Part shown: positions 47,006-59,200 of the stretch, one piece after another
How positions within the stretch are numbered: the first letter of the stretch is position 1
Layout: each line of letters opens with the position of its first letter
Assembly: GCA_037976565.1 (NCBI GenBank)
Contig: CP137673.1
Location: 2,034,851 to 2,098,850 of the forward strand
Direction: 5' to 3'
DNA length: 64,000 nucleotides
Source of the DNA: Mesocentrotus franciscanus
Taxonomy: Eukaryota; Echinodermata; Echinoidea; Camarodonta; Strongylocentrotidae
Made by a program: the position numbers and the translations under genes
The notes under the pieces: generated by a model
Told to the model about the DNA's origin: nothing
What the model saw: the letters and a program-made list of their open reading frames with translations, nothing else
The model's database searches: none

Positions 47006-50000
47006 ATGTCTGATTCCCAAGGAGCTCCCCCACAATACCAAGGTATGGTAAAAAGTCTCTTTTTTTATGGGTATACATCAAGTACCTGTCACTGGTGACA
47101 GAGTGGAATTTCATTATAAACTGCCTACAAGCTATTCTTGCACGTTGAGAAGTAACTAAAACAATTCTGACTGAAGTTTTAGAACCGTTCATTAGTAAGA
47201 ATATATATATATATGTATTAATAGCAAGTTCTAAGCAACCACAATGGGTTGGGGGTGGGGGGTAGGAGAGATGTATACCAATCTCTATTGACACAAGTAG
47301 AAGTGAAGTTGAGGTTTTGAAGGTTTGTTGGATCTATCTATATAGATGCCTTTTTGGCAAAAGAAGGATTAATAGCTAATCCTGGATTTAGCTCATGCTG
47401 CAATCATAATTAGAAACTTTTAGGTCAGTCAGGAATCCCATGAATTTTACAAGCCGATTGCCTGTCTGATTATCAAGATATTTATGATTGGAAATCGAGA
47501 TTTCATTTTACGTTTTCCTAACGGTTTTTGTAACACTACAGTCTACTGGGAAAAATGAGTATGGTAAAACCGGTCACTCAAAGATTTTTACTTTTTTGAG
47601 GCACTTCATGATCATTTTGAAGCGCAATTTGTTTAGGGCTTCAATATTACACCATATCACAGACACTGATAACACGTAGGGCCAGGCATCTCAGATTAAA
47701 CAATGTTAAAAGATGCCTTTAAAACTTGGGCTACATATTCAACCTTTTTTCTTTCATTCTTGTATTCAATTGACAAGGTTTTCATTTGATTTGTATTACA
47801 CAGATAAGAGCCAAGAATCGGCAGGAGGAATGGAAGATACCCTCCCCTCCTTATGCACAAGCATCAGAGCAGCCCAGTTACCCATCCAATCCTGGCTATC
47901 CAATGCAACCCCCTCCAGCATCAGGGTACACTGTGCAGCTCCCACCCGCCGCCGGCTACCCAACCCAGCCCCCAACCGCTGCTGGCTACCCAATGCAACC
48001 CCCACCCGCTGCCGGCTACCCAATACAACCCCCACCCGCTGCCGGCTACCCAATACAACCCCCACCCGCTGCCGGCTACCCAATACAACCCCCTCCAGTG
48101 AACGCACCCTACACTGTCCAACCACAGGCAGTAGACCCCAACAATGTTGTGATTGTTAATCAGGTCTGTAATACAAACAAGTTCATTTTTGATGACATTT
48201 GTCTGTTTAGGGGAGTTGATTAGAAGATGTTTTCTGATTACACAATCAAATTTATTTTCCTGGTTAGATTTTGTACCTAAAAATGATGGTAATGGTGTCT
48301 TACTTATATATGCTGCTTCGTGGAATGATTGACGGTGTCGCCAGCCTTGGTTTGGAGAATGGAAGGATTAATTGTGTCATCATATAATTTGTTGTTCTAG
48401 GACTCTGGGTAGATTATGTTCAGGCATTTTTATCAACCAACAATATACATTACTGTATGAACAACTTTCCACCAAGTGGAAGAGGTCTCATTTTTTGTGC
48501 ATTTTTTAAGTATGATTATTCCATGAGAGTTATCTCAGGCCTGGTATTTGACTTGTTTGTTTGACAACAATTCTGTACCCGTATGCTCTACCGTACTTAG
48601 GAAATCAAGAAAGAAATATGAATGAAAAGGGGGGGGGGGCACATGTACATGCCAATGTCCTATTTTTGATAGATTTATCATAAATAATGTCCAGTCGTTT
48701 AAATATTGGTCTTCGGACTGAGGGAAGTTGATTTACTAAAAAACTATGTAAGAAAAATCATTGAAGAAGTCCTCATAAAACACTTTTTTTTCCACAATTT
48801 ATCCTGAATATAAGAATGCAAGATCACTTTGTACTAAGTTGCTGTCACATGACTTTATTGGGCTTACTTCGAATCATCGGGTCATTGCGTTGAGTCGGGT
48901 GGTCGCGTTACCTGACCTTTTTTGAAAACATGCCCCTTTATTCATGAAATGTTGGGGGTAATTTGTGAAATTAAATCCTCTTATCTACAAATGGTCTGGT
49001 CCAGTTTACCTGACACTTTGTGAAAACCCTCCGGCAAATCTACGAAAGGTCGCGCCATCTTCCGCTTTCATTTCACGGTCGTGTAATACGACCACTCCAC
49101 CAGACGCGATGGCATGATTCGAAGTAAGCCGATCAGTTTGGGTTTAAGTTGTTGTCACATGATTTCATTTTGACGCGTAAGTGACATTTTCTTCTTCTCT
49201 CTGATGTATGTTTACCAGCCTGGTATTGTGGTCCATCATAACCTGACATTCCGAGATGCTCCGGTCGCTTGTGCCTGTCCTAACTGCCACAATCAGGTGA
49301 CGTCTAATGTCAGTCGGGAGATAGGAGGACTCACTCTTCTCATCATGGGAGCTCTCTGCATCTTTGGGTACGTCTACATGTACTTTTAAGCCAACTAGCT
49401 TTATGGCCTTGACATAGTCAGTGACCCGATTGAATACAGTGTAGTTGTTACCAGATTGATTGCTGTGTTGGGCAGCAGCCAATATTTAAGAAGTAAGAGA
49501 AATGACTGCCCATGTATGAGAACCTATAAACTTTGTTTGCTCAGTATATGTGATGCATTTAAGTGAAAGGTTTTTTTTTTCTTTTCAAAAGATTTGTAAG
49601 AGAAATGCACAAAAAACTAAATGACAAAAATAATGAATCCTTGTAATTCACTGTTCTTATCTGCCACAAAAAATGGGATAAATGCTACAAAAAAAGATCA
49701 ATAGCAGTAAAAAATGGGTGCATAATCAGCAAACACAAAGTTTTAGTTTGTGTCTACCTTTTTTGTTTTGTTTTTTGGGATTAAAAAAAAAAAAATTAAA
49801 TCCATGCCCCAAGCCCCAAACCAATACTAATGGTTACCTCTTTGATTTGTCTTAGAATAGTTCATTGTAATAAGTCAAAGTAATATGGTGCTGAGCCATG
49901 TTATCTCTGAAACATGGGTATACAGAATACTTAGTTTCTTTCATAATCCATTCATTCATTACTAAACATTCAGTTGATATATTAAAAATATTATAATATT

Positions 50001-50124
50001 TTGTTCTTATTACAGACTTTGGTTCTTTTGCTGTTTGATACCTCTGTGTATTGATGCCTGCAAGGATGCTGTCCATACCTGTCCTGTGTGTAAACATCAG
50101 TTAGGACGCTGGAGTCAGCTTTAG
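47006..50124 (+). CDS. LITAF-domain membrane protein (LITAF/CDIP1-like)
   Basis: LITAF-domain proteins are membrane-anchored zinc-binding proteins of late endosomes/lysosomes, acting in endosomal sorting and immune signalling. Exons: 47006-47042, about 47811-48163, 49219-49367, 50016-50124, giving about 215 residues. The N-terminal half is Pro/Gln/Tyr-rich with a PPY motif (SPPYAQ) and near-identical decapeptides PPPAAGYPIQ. The C-terminal LITAF domain has CPNCHNQV, a hydrophobic stretch (GGLTLLIMGALCIFG, then LWFFCCLIPLCID) and HTCPVCKHQLG, the split CxxC...HxCPxC zinc site. The best-looking acceptor for exon 2 (47804) would put the Pro-rich part out of frame by one base; 47811 keeps it in frame. 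Either 47811 is used or an extra C sits in the ACCCTCCCC run. Confidence 0.9.
47381..47609 (+). repeat. Dispersed repeat in LITAF intron 1 (copy at 54878-55107)
   Basis: About 230 bp, CCTGGATTTAGCTCATGCTG to GAGGCACTTCATG, about 90% identical to 54878-55107 in the same orientation. The 47610-47724 repeat follows directly. Confidence 0.85.
47610..47724 (+). repeat. Dispersed repeat (copy of 18396-18506)
   Basis: Contains ACACCATATCACAGACACTG and AACACGTAGGGCCA, and ends in CCTTTAA. Confidence 0.8.
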
Positions 50125-50650
50125 GTCCAGGACCAAGAATCGGTCCCAACATCAAGTCCTGTGTGTATTTAAACCATCAGTTAGGCCACTGGAGTCAGCT
50201 TTAGGTCGAGGACCAAGAACCAGTCCCAACATTAAGCCCTGTGTGTAACCATCAGTTAGGCCACTGGAGTCAGCTTTAGGTCGAGGACCAAGAACCAGTC
50301 CCAACATTAAGCCCTGTGTGTAACCATCAGTTAGGCCGCTGGAGTCAGCTTAAAGTCCAGGACCAAGAACCAGTCCCAATATAAGCCCTGTGTGTAACCA
50401 TCAGTTAGACCGCTGGAGTCAGCTTAAAGTCCAGGACCAAGAACCAGTCCCAATATAAGCCCTGTGTGTAACGATCAGTTAGACCGCTGAAGTCAGCTTT
50501 AGGTCCAGGACCAAAAACAAATCTCAATTCTAAAGCCCTGTATTTAACCATCAGTTAGACTACTGGACTCGGCTTTAGGTCCAGGACCCAAAACCGGTCC
50601 CAATAATAAGCCCTGCGTGTAACCATCAGTTCGGCGGCTGAAAATGCAGT
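50085..50650 (+). repeat. Minisatellite derived from the end of the LITAF coding sequence
   Basis: Eight units of 71-81 bp start with the coding CCTGTGTGTAAACATCAGTT and continue with GCTGGAGTCAGCTTTAG and GGACCAAGAACCAGTCCCAA. Unit 1 encodes the last 13 residues and stop of the LITAF protein; the others lie in the 3' UTR. Units drift with distance from the gene. Confidence 0.92.
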
Positions 50651-51245
50651 TCCAGTGCTCATGTCCACAAACCAATCATTTTTTTATACCTTGTACATAT
50701 ATTATCTAATATTACTCAAGAGGAGCTTCTTATCTGTTTTTAGGATAAGAATGTTGATCTATGATACCATATTTCACAGTCAAATCACAGCTTTTATCAC
50801 AAGTATAGTATAACACTAAATAGCATTGTATCTAGAATGGTTTTATTTGTATTTTTCTCTGTTTTCTTATGTATATTTTGATATTTTTATGATTTTGTAT
50901 ATATTGTTCTTTATTTACTTTGTGAAAGATCTTTTAATCCAATTCTTTGGCTGATCAATGTACAATCTTCTTTATCAAGGCAATGTAGCAAATCCTGTGG
51001 CACATTATTCGTGTGCCCTTTTTCCTGAAGGACTGTATCCAGCCCATCAACAATCGTGTAGATCCAGGATCTATCTAGTCATGATAGACATGTACCATAG
51101 ATAGCAACTTGGATTTGGGTACAGTACATGCTTCTGTCTGAAGCACATATAAGGCACAAAGTTCATCCAGTCAATATGTTGTTTTATATAACATCTAAGT
51201 AGATCCTTGTCATTTGATTGGAGGATTGTTGGTCACATGATATTC

Positions 51246-51251
51246 AATAAA
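51246..51251 (+). terminator. Candidate LITAF polyadenylation signal
   Basis: AATAAA about 1.1 kb after the stop codon. Assignment is tentative. Confidence 0.4.
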
Positions 51252-51279
51252 TAATCTATTGAATGGCTACGTCATTCAG

Positions 51280-52449
51280 CATGCATTTTTGGTTATATGC
51301 GACCCGTATTGTTTGCCGTAGTTGTGACGTTGCACTGCAGCACAACCTTTGACACGTATATTCACCAGCAGACGACCTGGGTCATGATCATCATGGCGGC
51401 CGGCATAAACAACAATTTTGTGCTGTTAAACAACGATATTATATCAAACAAATAACAAATATTTTTCATTCGTTCAATAATGCAAATATTTTTTCATGAG
51501 TTGAAAGTTTAACGTTCTATTCAACGAGGCGTCGATTGAACTCATAAACATTCATTTTTTGTATAATAATCTTAACGCAATATTCTTACATTTGTGCTAT
51601 TTAAAAAATAAAAATTATTGTCATATTTTTTTACCCTGCTAGTACTACTCTTATTGCACTGTGCGTTAGATATCTTTATTGGTATTATTGACATAGTAGA
51701 GATCATCAGATCAAGTATATAAGTAAGTTTACAATATAAAATTTAAAAAATAAAATTAGATGTATTTTACTCTTTCATATTATTAACACTCAGAGGTTTT
51801 TATAATCATACAGCAGATATGAACAAAAGATAGATGATCATGCAATATTTACATCTGCCTTTTGGGAGAGGCTTACACAGCTGCAGGTGTGCTTTATCCC
51901 TGGTAACAGGGAGTGATGGGGTTAACCTTTCAACCTAGTTTTAATCGTCATTTTAGATATATACATATCCTTGTATTTTGTATACCGGTAGTTAATATAT
52001 ATTTTTAAATAATAATGTGTGCATGTTGATATTGAATTTTACTTACTGGTATATGACTCACATCCCTTGGGAATTGCATTTTATAATGGGGGATGAGAGG
52101 AATTAGTTGAATACAGCATTATTTACTCAAAGTATAGTATACAAACAAGTTGTGTACAGTATACATTTTGCTTAAGGCAACATTTATCCTGGCAGATTGG
52201 AAATATTTCTGAGAAAAACAAAATTTACCAAAACAAAACAAAAACGGCATGGGGATGTGAGCGTAGTTTAGAACATTTTTATCATCCCATCTACTACTAC
52301 TAGACAACAGAAAGTTATCTTCAGAGGTTTCTATTTCTCGAAAGCAGAATAGTAAGTTCATTCAGTACAAATATATTTGTATTGATTGTACAGTATTGGC
52401 TCAACATCTAAATCTGCCTTATGATTATAAGCAAAGGTGCAAACTCAAA
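51280..52449. other. Intergenic, no gene seen
   Basis: AT-rich. No coding exon, RNA gene or clear element boundary identified. Confidence 0.5.
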
Positions 52450-52671
52450 GGCCGAATTCACAAAGGAGGTTTAAATTTAACCCATGGTTTAAACCCTCAT
52501 TTACATAACCCATGGTTTAAAATAAGAGCAAAATAAGCGACACAAGTCAGAAGTCCAATATCAGACGCAAGGCAAGGTACGCCTTAATTTGCGCTTATTT
52601 TAAACCATGGGTTATGTAAATGAGGGTTTAAACCATGGGTTAAATATAAACCTCCTTTGTGAATTCGGGCC
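52450..52671. mobile_element. MITE with 78-bp near-perfect inverted repeats
   Basis: GGCCGAATTCACAAAGGAGG at the left is mirrored by CCTCCTTTGTGAATTCGGGCC at the right. The arms match for about 78 bp with two or three differences. Within each arm AACCCATGGTTTAAA occurs twice. The spacer is about 65 bp. Confidence 0.85.
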
Positions 52672-53962
52672 ACAGTGTGTGTAAGAAATATTGTTTATAG
52701 AGGCTGTACTTATTTCATTAGGCTGAAGGAATATGCAAATGATCACCATGTAGTTTGGATTTCAAGCAATTTGTACCAGTACTGTCTGAACTCATATCCA
52801 TTTATTTTCTATGTCATATCTATGTTCATAATAAAATATGCCTTAACACTCCAAAATTCTTTCTGAGATTTATTTCTCATAGTACTAGAATTTGGTCATT
52901 GTGTGTTTTTCAGTGTAAGGCATTCATTTCGGTGCTGTGTCTTGGTATGGGTAATAGTGAGTGTATGAATAGATATCCGACCATGCTTAATGTATGTGAA
53001 TTGACTGGAACTATTAACAGATATTGCTTAACAAGATATAATATTGAGATGTGTGAAGAAAATAACAGAACTCCATATAGATTTTGAGATATAGCCTTAA
53101 ATAATCGTAAACAGGAGAGGAGAAGAGAGAGAGGGGGGGGGGACCTTTCTCTGATTTAAAGCCATCCAGAGTTGTGGGAAGGACAGAATATAAATGTCAC
53201 CATGAAATCAAGACTACTACTATATGTCCGCCAAAACTAGTTTGGTAGATAATGTATATGAGTTGAGTAATGAGCAATGAGAGATATGGAAACTTGGCTA
53301 GTAGTCTTTTTGAGTAGGTTGGTAACGATAGAATATAAGAAGCCCAAACAGATTAGCAGTAAAAACAAGATTTTATTGACAAACTTGAAAAGACGCCTAA
53401 TATGAAAAACACAAATAATTGAGACTTCTTCTTTTACACAGAAAACAAATTATATGTTGACACTTTACAAGTTTAGAAATATATAAATCTTATATACAAG
53501 TGTACACATTTATAAGAGTACCGGTAATATATTATGTATAAAATGGGGTGCTAAGCATGTGCCCAAGACTAGGGAATGCGTTAAGCCCTTGTAGAGGCAA
53601 AGTCTAGGTCTCTAGGAGAAACAATTGTTTGTAGAAAGGGTGTGTTATGAGGTTGCATTGAGGAACCAGTGATTGTACATCAGCTGTTAGGAAAGGGACA
53701 TTGAGCATGAATAGTTAAAAGGAACCGATCTAGAGGACTGAGCACTGCACAGCCTTCCTCTCAATCTAAATCAATGGCTGGAAGGGAAGCCATACAAATA
53801 GGTTTAAAAGAGGAGAAATTTGGAAGAATATCACTTGGCACAGTACTTCACAGAGATGACAAGAATTGAAAATTGCAATGATTTACATTCAAATGTACGA
53901 GCAAAAAACCATTGTAAGCCATGCAGAGTAAATGACCTATTTCTACGATTATTAACATTTCA
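52672..53962. other. Intergenic between LITAF and CENP-M genes
   Basis: No gene seen. An AATAAA on - (53370-53375) within AACAAGATTTTATTGAC could be a polyadenylation signal of a long CENP-M 3' UTR; this is speculative. A G10 run lies at about 53133-53142. Confidence 0.4.
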
Positions 53963-54376
53963 ACTCCACCCCACTGCAAAAATAACTTACTTTCAATAGA
54001 ACCAGAAAAATCAGACAAACCAATCAAAAAATGTTGGAGCAAAATCAGATAACTAATAAGAAATTTATGAATTTTTAATGACATGAAAAACTTTGAAAAT
54101 CACAAGACAAATTGGCAACTCACTCATGAGTCAGTGACGTCATTGCCTCACTATCCACTAATTGTTTTCTTTATATTGATAATATAAATTTCCAATTATC
54201 CCCCTTAAAATCTTATTTCCTCACACCAGCATCCAAGTTGGCAATTAGTGCAGTGATATTCTAAGTTCCATAGTTTTTCATACTTTAAAAAAAAATCATT
54301 TTTGTGTGCTCTGTTTCTCATGTTTTTCTGCATCTATTAAAAGCAAATTATTTTTGTAGTGGACTTAGCCTTTAAA
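53963..54376. mobile_element. Diverged copy of the AGGGAAATCCAACC MITE family
   Basis: Left arm with GAACCAGAAAAATCAGACAA and right arm with CTCTGTTTCTCATGTTTTTC and GGACTTAGCCTTTAAAGG resemble 2982-3563 and 36524-37098. Confidence 0.55.
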
Positions 54377-54838
54377 GGGAATGAGCAGTTATGACACGAC
54401 ACTGCCTAGGGCAGATGGTAATGTATACATTATATGTACGTAGAAAAAGTCAGTCCAGCTCCTTTGCATAAAGAGCCATGCTGAACAGTGAAAATATTTC
54501 CAACGACCACATTGGATGCTAATTTAAGATGGCAGTTAGCAACTTTCATGGCATGATTAAAAGGGTCATTAATCCAAAGATAGGAGTAGCCTAAGGTGTA
54601 TTGATACTTTTCTTGTGAAGAAGCTTAAGACATTTCTTTATAGAAGGGAAGACACGTGAGAAGCTGCAAGCTTCTTCACGAGAAAGTGCCCTACAGTGAA
54701 CTAAGAATAAATACATGTACATACAAATTTACTATATTCCGAAGGTTGATTGCTGGATTGTCTGCTCCATGGGTCTCCTGTCAAATCTTTTAACATATGC
54801 CTTGATACATTACCCACATCTGTTTTTGTCATTATTAA

Positions 54839-55552
54839 AGGGATTGGGTAACTTTGTCTCAGATTCTGAAACAAAATCCTGGATTAAGCTCATGCTGCAA
54901 TGATAATTATAAACCTTTAGGTCAGTAAGGAACCCCATGACTTTTATAAGCCGATCGCCTGTCTGATTATCAAGATATTTATGATTGGAAATCGAAATCA
55001 AATTTTGCGTTTTCCTAACGGTTTTCATAACACTACAGTCTATTGGAGAAAATGAGTATGGTAAAACCGGTCACTCAAAGATTTTTACTTTTTTGAGGCA
55101 CTTCATGGAATAAGAAGTTAAAGCTTTTTAAAATAACTTGTCACTTGAGGGCGACATTTCATTTGAGACATCATTTATGGACAACTCTCCACGCCTTCTA
55201 ACCATTGAATTTAAAAACACTTTCATTTTCTTCGGATTCATTTGTGTTCATGATCCGACTTCATAAAATGTCAAGTAGAATATCACTCTATACTATATCT
55301 TGTTTTCAGGGGAGTAGATTATCTCAATCACATGAAAGAAGGAAAAACATGAAATTTTAAGTACAAAATGCATGGACAGTTGCCCATAAGTGATAAGTGA
55401 TGTCACCAAATTATATATCGCCCTTTAGCAACAAGTTATTAAAAAAAGCTTTTACTTCCTTATTCTTTGCCCGGTTTCGTTAAAATGTTCATTTCATTCA
55501 AATCTTTAAAACTTTACATAAAAGTAACTTCGTATGAAAATTTTGGTACCCT
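54839..55552. mobile_element. Putative TTAA-flanked MITE containing the 230-bp repeat
   Basis: TTAA-AGGGATTGGGTAAC at the left (TTAA 54835-54838) and GGTACCCT-TTAA at the right (TTAA 55553-55556). The inverted ends are short. It holds the 54878-55107 repeat also found at 47381-47609. Confidence 0.6.
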
Positions 55553-55653
55553 TTAAAGTAACACTTTTAAGGTCATTTCACGGAATCAGAATCTCTACAA
55601 GTCTGCAACCTCAGGGGGAAAAAACACAAACAATCTGACCCTCTCCCCAATGC

Positions 55654-55949
55654 CTGGGGGGTGTTTCACAAAGACTAAGATTGACTTTAAGTTGGACTTA
55701 AGTATAACAGGCCGTTCATGCCATTGTTTGCTATCATTATTTACTGGCATTGGTCTCTCAAGGGATGTACAAATCATGGTAAAAAATCTACAAAACTGAC
55801 ATTTTTTGATAATTCATTATTGAAGGAAAAAATATTATCTAAAGATTATAATTTAGAGACCAATTGGGATAGCAACCAATGGCATGAACGGCCTGTTATA
55901 CTTAAGTCCAACTTAAAGTCGATCTTAGTCTTTGTGAAACACCCCCCTG
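55654..55949. mobile_element. MITE with about 80-bp inverted repeats
   Basis: GGGGGGTGTTTCACAAAGAC at the left and its complement at the right. The arms match for about 75-80 bp through ACAGGCCGTTCATGCCATTG with one or two differences. The spacer is about 140 bp. Confidence 0.88.
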
Positions 55950-56275
55950 GACATACATGTATGCACCGAAGTTGACAACACCCAAGAATTACAGGTATTT
56001 GTTAACACCTTGAAGATAGGGTTGACACAAACATCATCAAAACCTTGAAGAGTTGGTGAACATATTTCTGAAGTTTCACACCTTAAAGGGAACAGTTGAC
56101 ATTTTCCTTAGCATACCGGAGTTATAGTTGACAATCTCCTCAGCCCCTTGAGGAGATGATGAGTTCTAATACTAATATCTTGAAGAGTCATCTGAATCTC
56201 TGTGGGCATTGGGCAACTGACTCAAGACCCTTCAACAAGCATTGGTTTTGCACAGTCTTTTAAAGTTCGACCTTG

Positions 56276-59200
56276 TCAGAGGCTCTTCACAAACTGATAT
56301 GAACGTCTTGTAGACTGGATAAGGAGGGGGCTTACACCATTCTTAAATCCAGCAGCTATCTCCGTCATCTCAACAAGACGTCTTGCAAGGGACTCCCTTT
56401 GTTCTTGTGTCTGATTGGGCAAAATAAAATAAAAATTGAAGCAATTGTTTCATTTTGTGTTGTTCCAACTGTCTTAAAGGATAGTTCCCTGTTTAACTGA
56501 TTAAAACCTTATCCGACATGTTAAAAATGTCATGTAGAGCTGAAATAGAGGTTAAACCTTTGAAGAGATGTGTGTGATTAGTAATCTAACTAATCACAAC
56601 AGTTTGTGCAAATTGTTGTCGAATCTGTTAAGCAAGCTTCTTTTGACAGCCCCAGCCTGAGTAGATGAATCACTGGCAGTATATCATCTTAATGCCAATA
56701 TGTCCATTCCAATATCATAGTGAAAAGCAACAACATATCTATGACCAAATGCAGGGCTCCAAACCACCTTTTTTCACGGAAGGCTCAGATTGAAAATTTA
56801 GAGACTGTTAACAATTATGCCTCCAGTTTAAACTGCACAATTTCAGAAGGCCCAATGACCTGTAAGTGTCAAGTCTTGCCAAATGACCATGTACCAAATG
56901 ACAGTAAAAATAAGTTTTTAAAACAAAGCAGGCAAAATGAAAATAGGTAAACCTTTACTGTGAATAATTGTATCGGTCACAAAATAATATGCTGACACCT
57001 CATAGAGAAAAGGGGAAGATAAAGTTAAATCATAGGGATCGGCTTGATCCAAACAGAAATTTGTCTGTGTATATATGTGTTTGAGCCTTCTCATAAATGA
57101 GATTTTCAGCATTTTTTCTTCTTCAAGTTACATGTAGCTCATAATCCGCTAGTCCTCAAAATAACTATCTGTAAAACAAGTATTTCAGTTAGTTTGGGCG
57201 TTGGGACAAATGGGAGAGTTGCCCCCACTCTACATCACTATTGACATGTCGATTTAAAATTCCTATGTACAATGAAATCAAACTTGAAATCTATCAAGGT
57301 CAAAGATGAGTGAATGCTTACCTCTAGATCTCCACAGATCAAAGGTGAATCATAGGCATCACACAGAGCTAGAATGTCTCCTAAATCAGCACATTGTGTC
57401 TTCTCACTGGGGGCATTAAGAGCTAGAAAACAAACCCTCCCAAGGAAGTATGTAGGATCTAAATGTGGCAATGAATCGGCAACGGTCTTCAGACTGGAAG
57501 ACAAATACACAAAACAAAGTTGTATTCATCAATAACAACTTAGAAATACATACTTTAACACAAATTTTAAAGAAGAAAGGCAAAGATGAGCAATTATTTA
57601 AGAGTCAACTCATATCTTTCTTATGTCTGATGTGGAACATCATAGCAGCACTTTAACATGAGATGGATTGTTCTTAACACGTTCTCTTATTTAAAAACAA
57701 ACAACAAAACACTAGAAGGTATCCCTTGGGCTAATTTTGTTTGCTACATAACCAAAAGCATTTTGACTGTACATTCAACACCATTTACTCGGTAATAATT
57801 TTATCATGATTGTAATGATTCTAAAATCACATTTAAAAAGAGTAAAATACAAAATGTTCTTTTTTCTTGCTGTAACCTAACTCTAATGGATTATCCCTAA
57901 TAGACCAAAGTTAGTATTGGTTATTTATTATATTGGTTAGTATCACAGTGATCCTTTACAGACTGCCATAGACAGTACTGAAATCATTCATGGCTTTTCT
58001 GTGAACAATTTAGAAATTCAGTCTAATGATAAGATAAAAGGCTATAGAAATTGGAAAACTAATCTTGAAAATTAAAGCAAACTTGTGTGCACCCAACACA
58101 AGAGTTTTACATCCTCACCTCATGTTGACATTCACATCAAGGATGAAAACAATCAGGTCAATCTTAGGTCTCTGCTCATCATTAATGGATGGTAGCAGCA
58201 GCTGGGTAGCAGTACGTCTAAGGAAATAACAAATAAAGGTTTCTCTTTACATTATTAGTATTCTATTCAATATAAGCTAAATGGTTTACTGGGAAAATTC
58301 TAGAACTACATGTAGGTATAGTACATCAATGGGATTCAATCTTTGGGGGTTTGAGCAAACCTTCTGGGTCTTCAGCCAGTCAGTCATATGCCCAGTGGCT
58401 TTGGTTAATAATGACATTATAGTGGATAGGAATAAAGATGTAGTACTTAACGATTTTGGGTATCCTATATTCATCAATAATACAATTATAAACACAACTC
58501 TCAGCTTAACACCAGGAAAAGAACATAAGAATCAACAGGATCACATAAAATGAATTGATAGAAAAATGTGAAGTAAAAAAGAGGCACAGATGAGATAATC
58601 AGATGAGGAAACAAGGCAGTTGTTGTTTGATGTTTTTATTTAAACAATGGTGTTGTTGAGCTGACAGAAACAAAATTCACATCAATAACTGTTATCAATT
58701 AATATTGATTGCTCTCCTTTAAAATATATGGTCAAGCATTGTATATTTACAAAATATATGAAGACAAAACAACATAATGGAGTGATATCTTTGAAATAAT
58801 CCCTCCCTAACATAGTGCACTTAACTTCAACAACATGAATATTGTTGCAAGTATTAATGTGACTGGAGTTTCCTTCGATTAATACATATCTGTCCATCAT
58901 AGTCAACTAACTCAGAATGGGAGATTCAAGTATAAACTTGTTAATTTAGTGTCAGACATGGAAGAAACTTGATGAGAATTCAGATGACTCGATCATTTAC
59001 AATGAATTTATGTTAAAGCATCAAATGTTCAGGTCTTTCAAATGGAAAATTGCCAAGATCACTATGAATTAATACATCTGGAATCCTGGATGGATATCAG
59101 TATTCTTCTTTGATAATGTAAAAAATGAGATCACCACATTGAATGTATTTTTTCTTAGCATAACTTACACTTGAAGGCAGAAGTCAGTGTTGAGTGCCAC

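Noticed and set aside
47713..48159. 148-codon frame with RCRLPNTTPT repeats
   Set aside because: Out-of-frame reading of the LITAF Pro-rich exon; only its first dozen codons could matter for the exon 2 frame question.
50085..50650. CRISPR-like direct repeats
   Set aside because: Animal DNA; the units are contiguous 71-81-bp minisatellite copies without unique spacers.
56331..56335. GTAAG donor inside the last CENP-M exon
   Set aside because: Reading through gives a tail of the expected length and a stop; no downstream exon could be found to pair with the donor.
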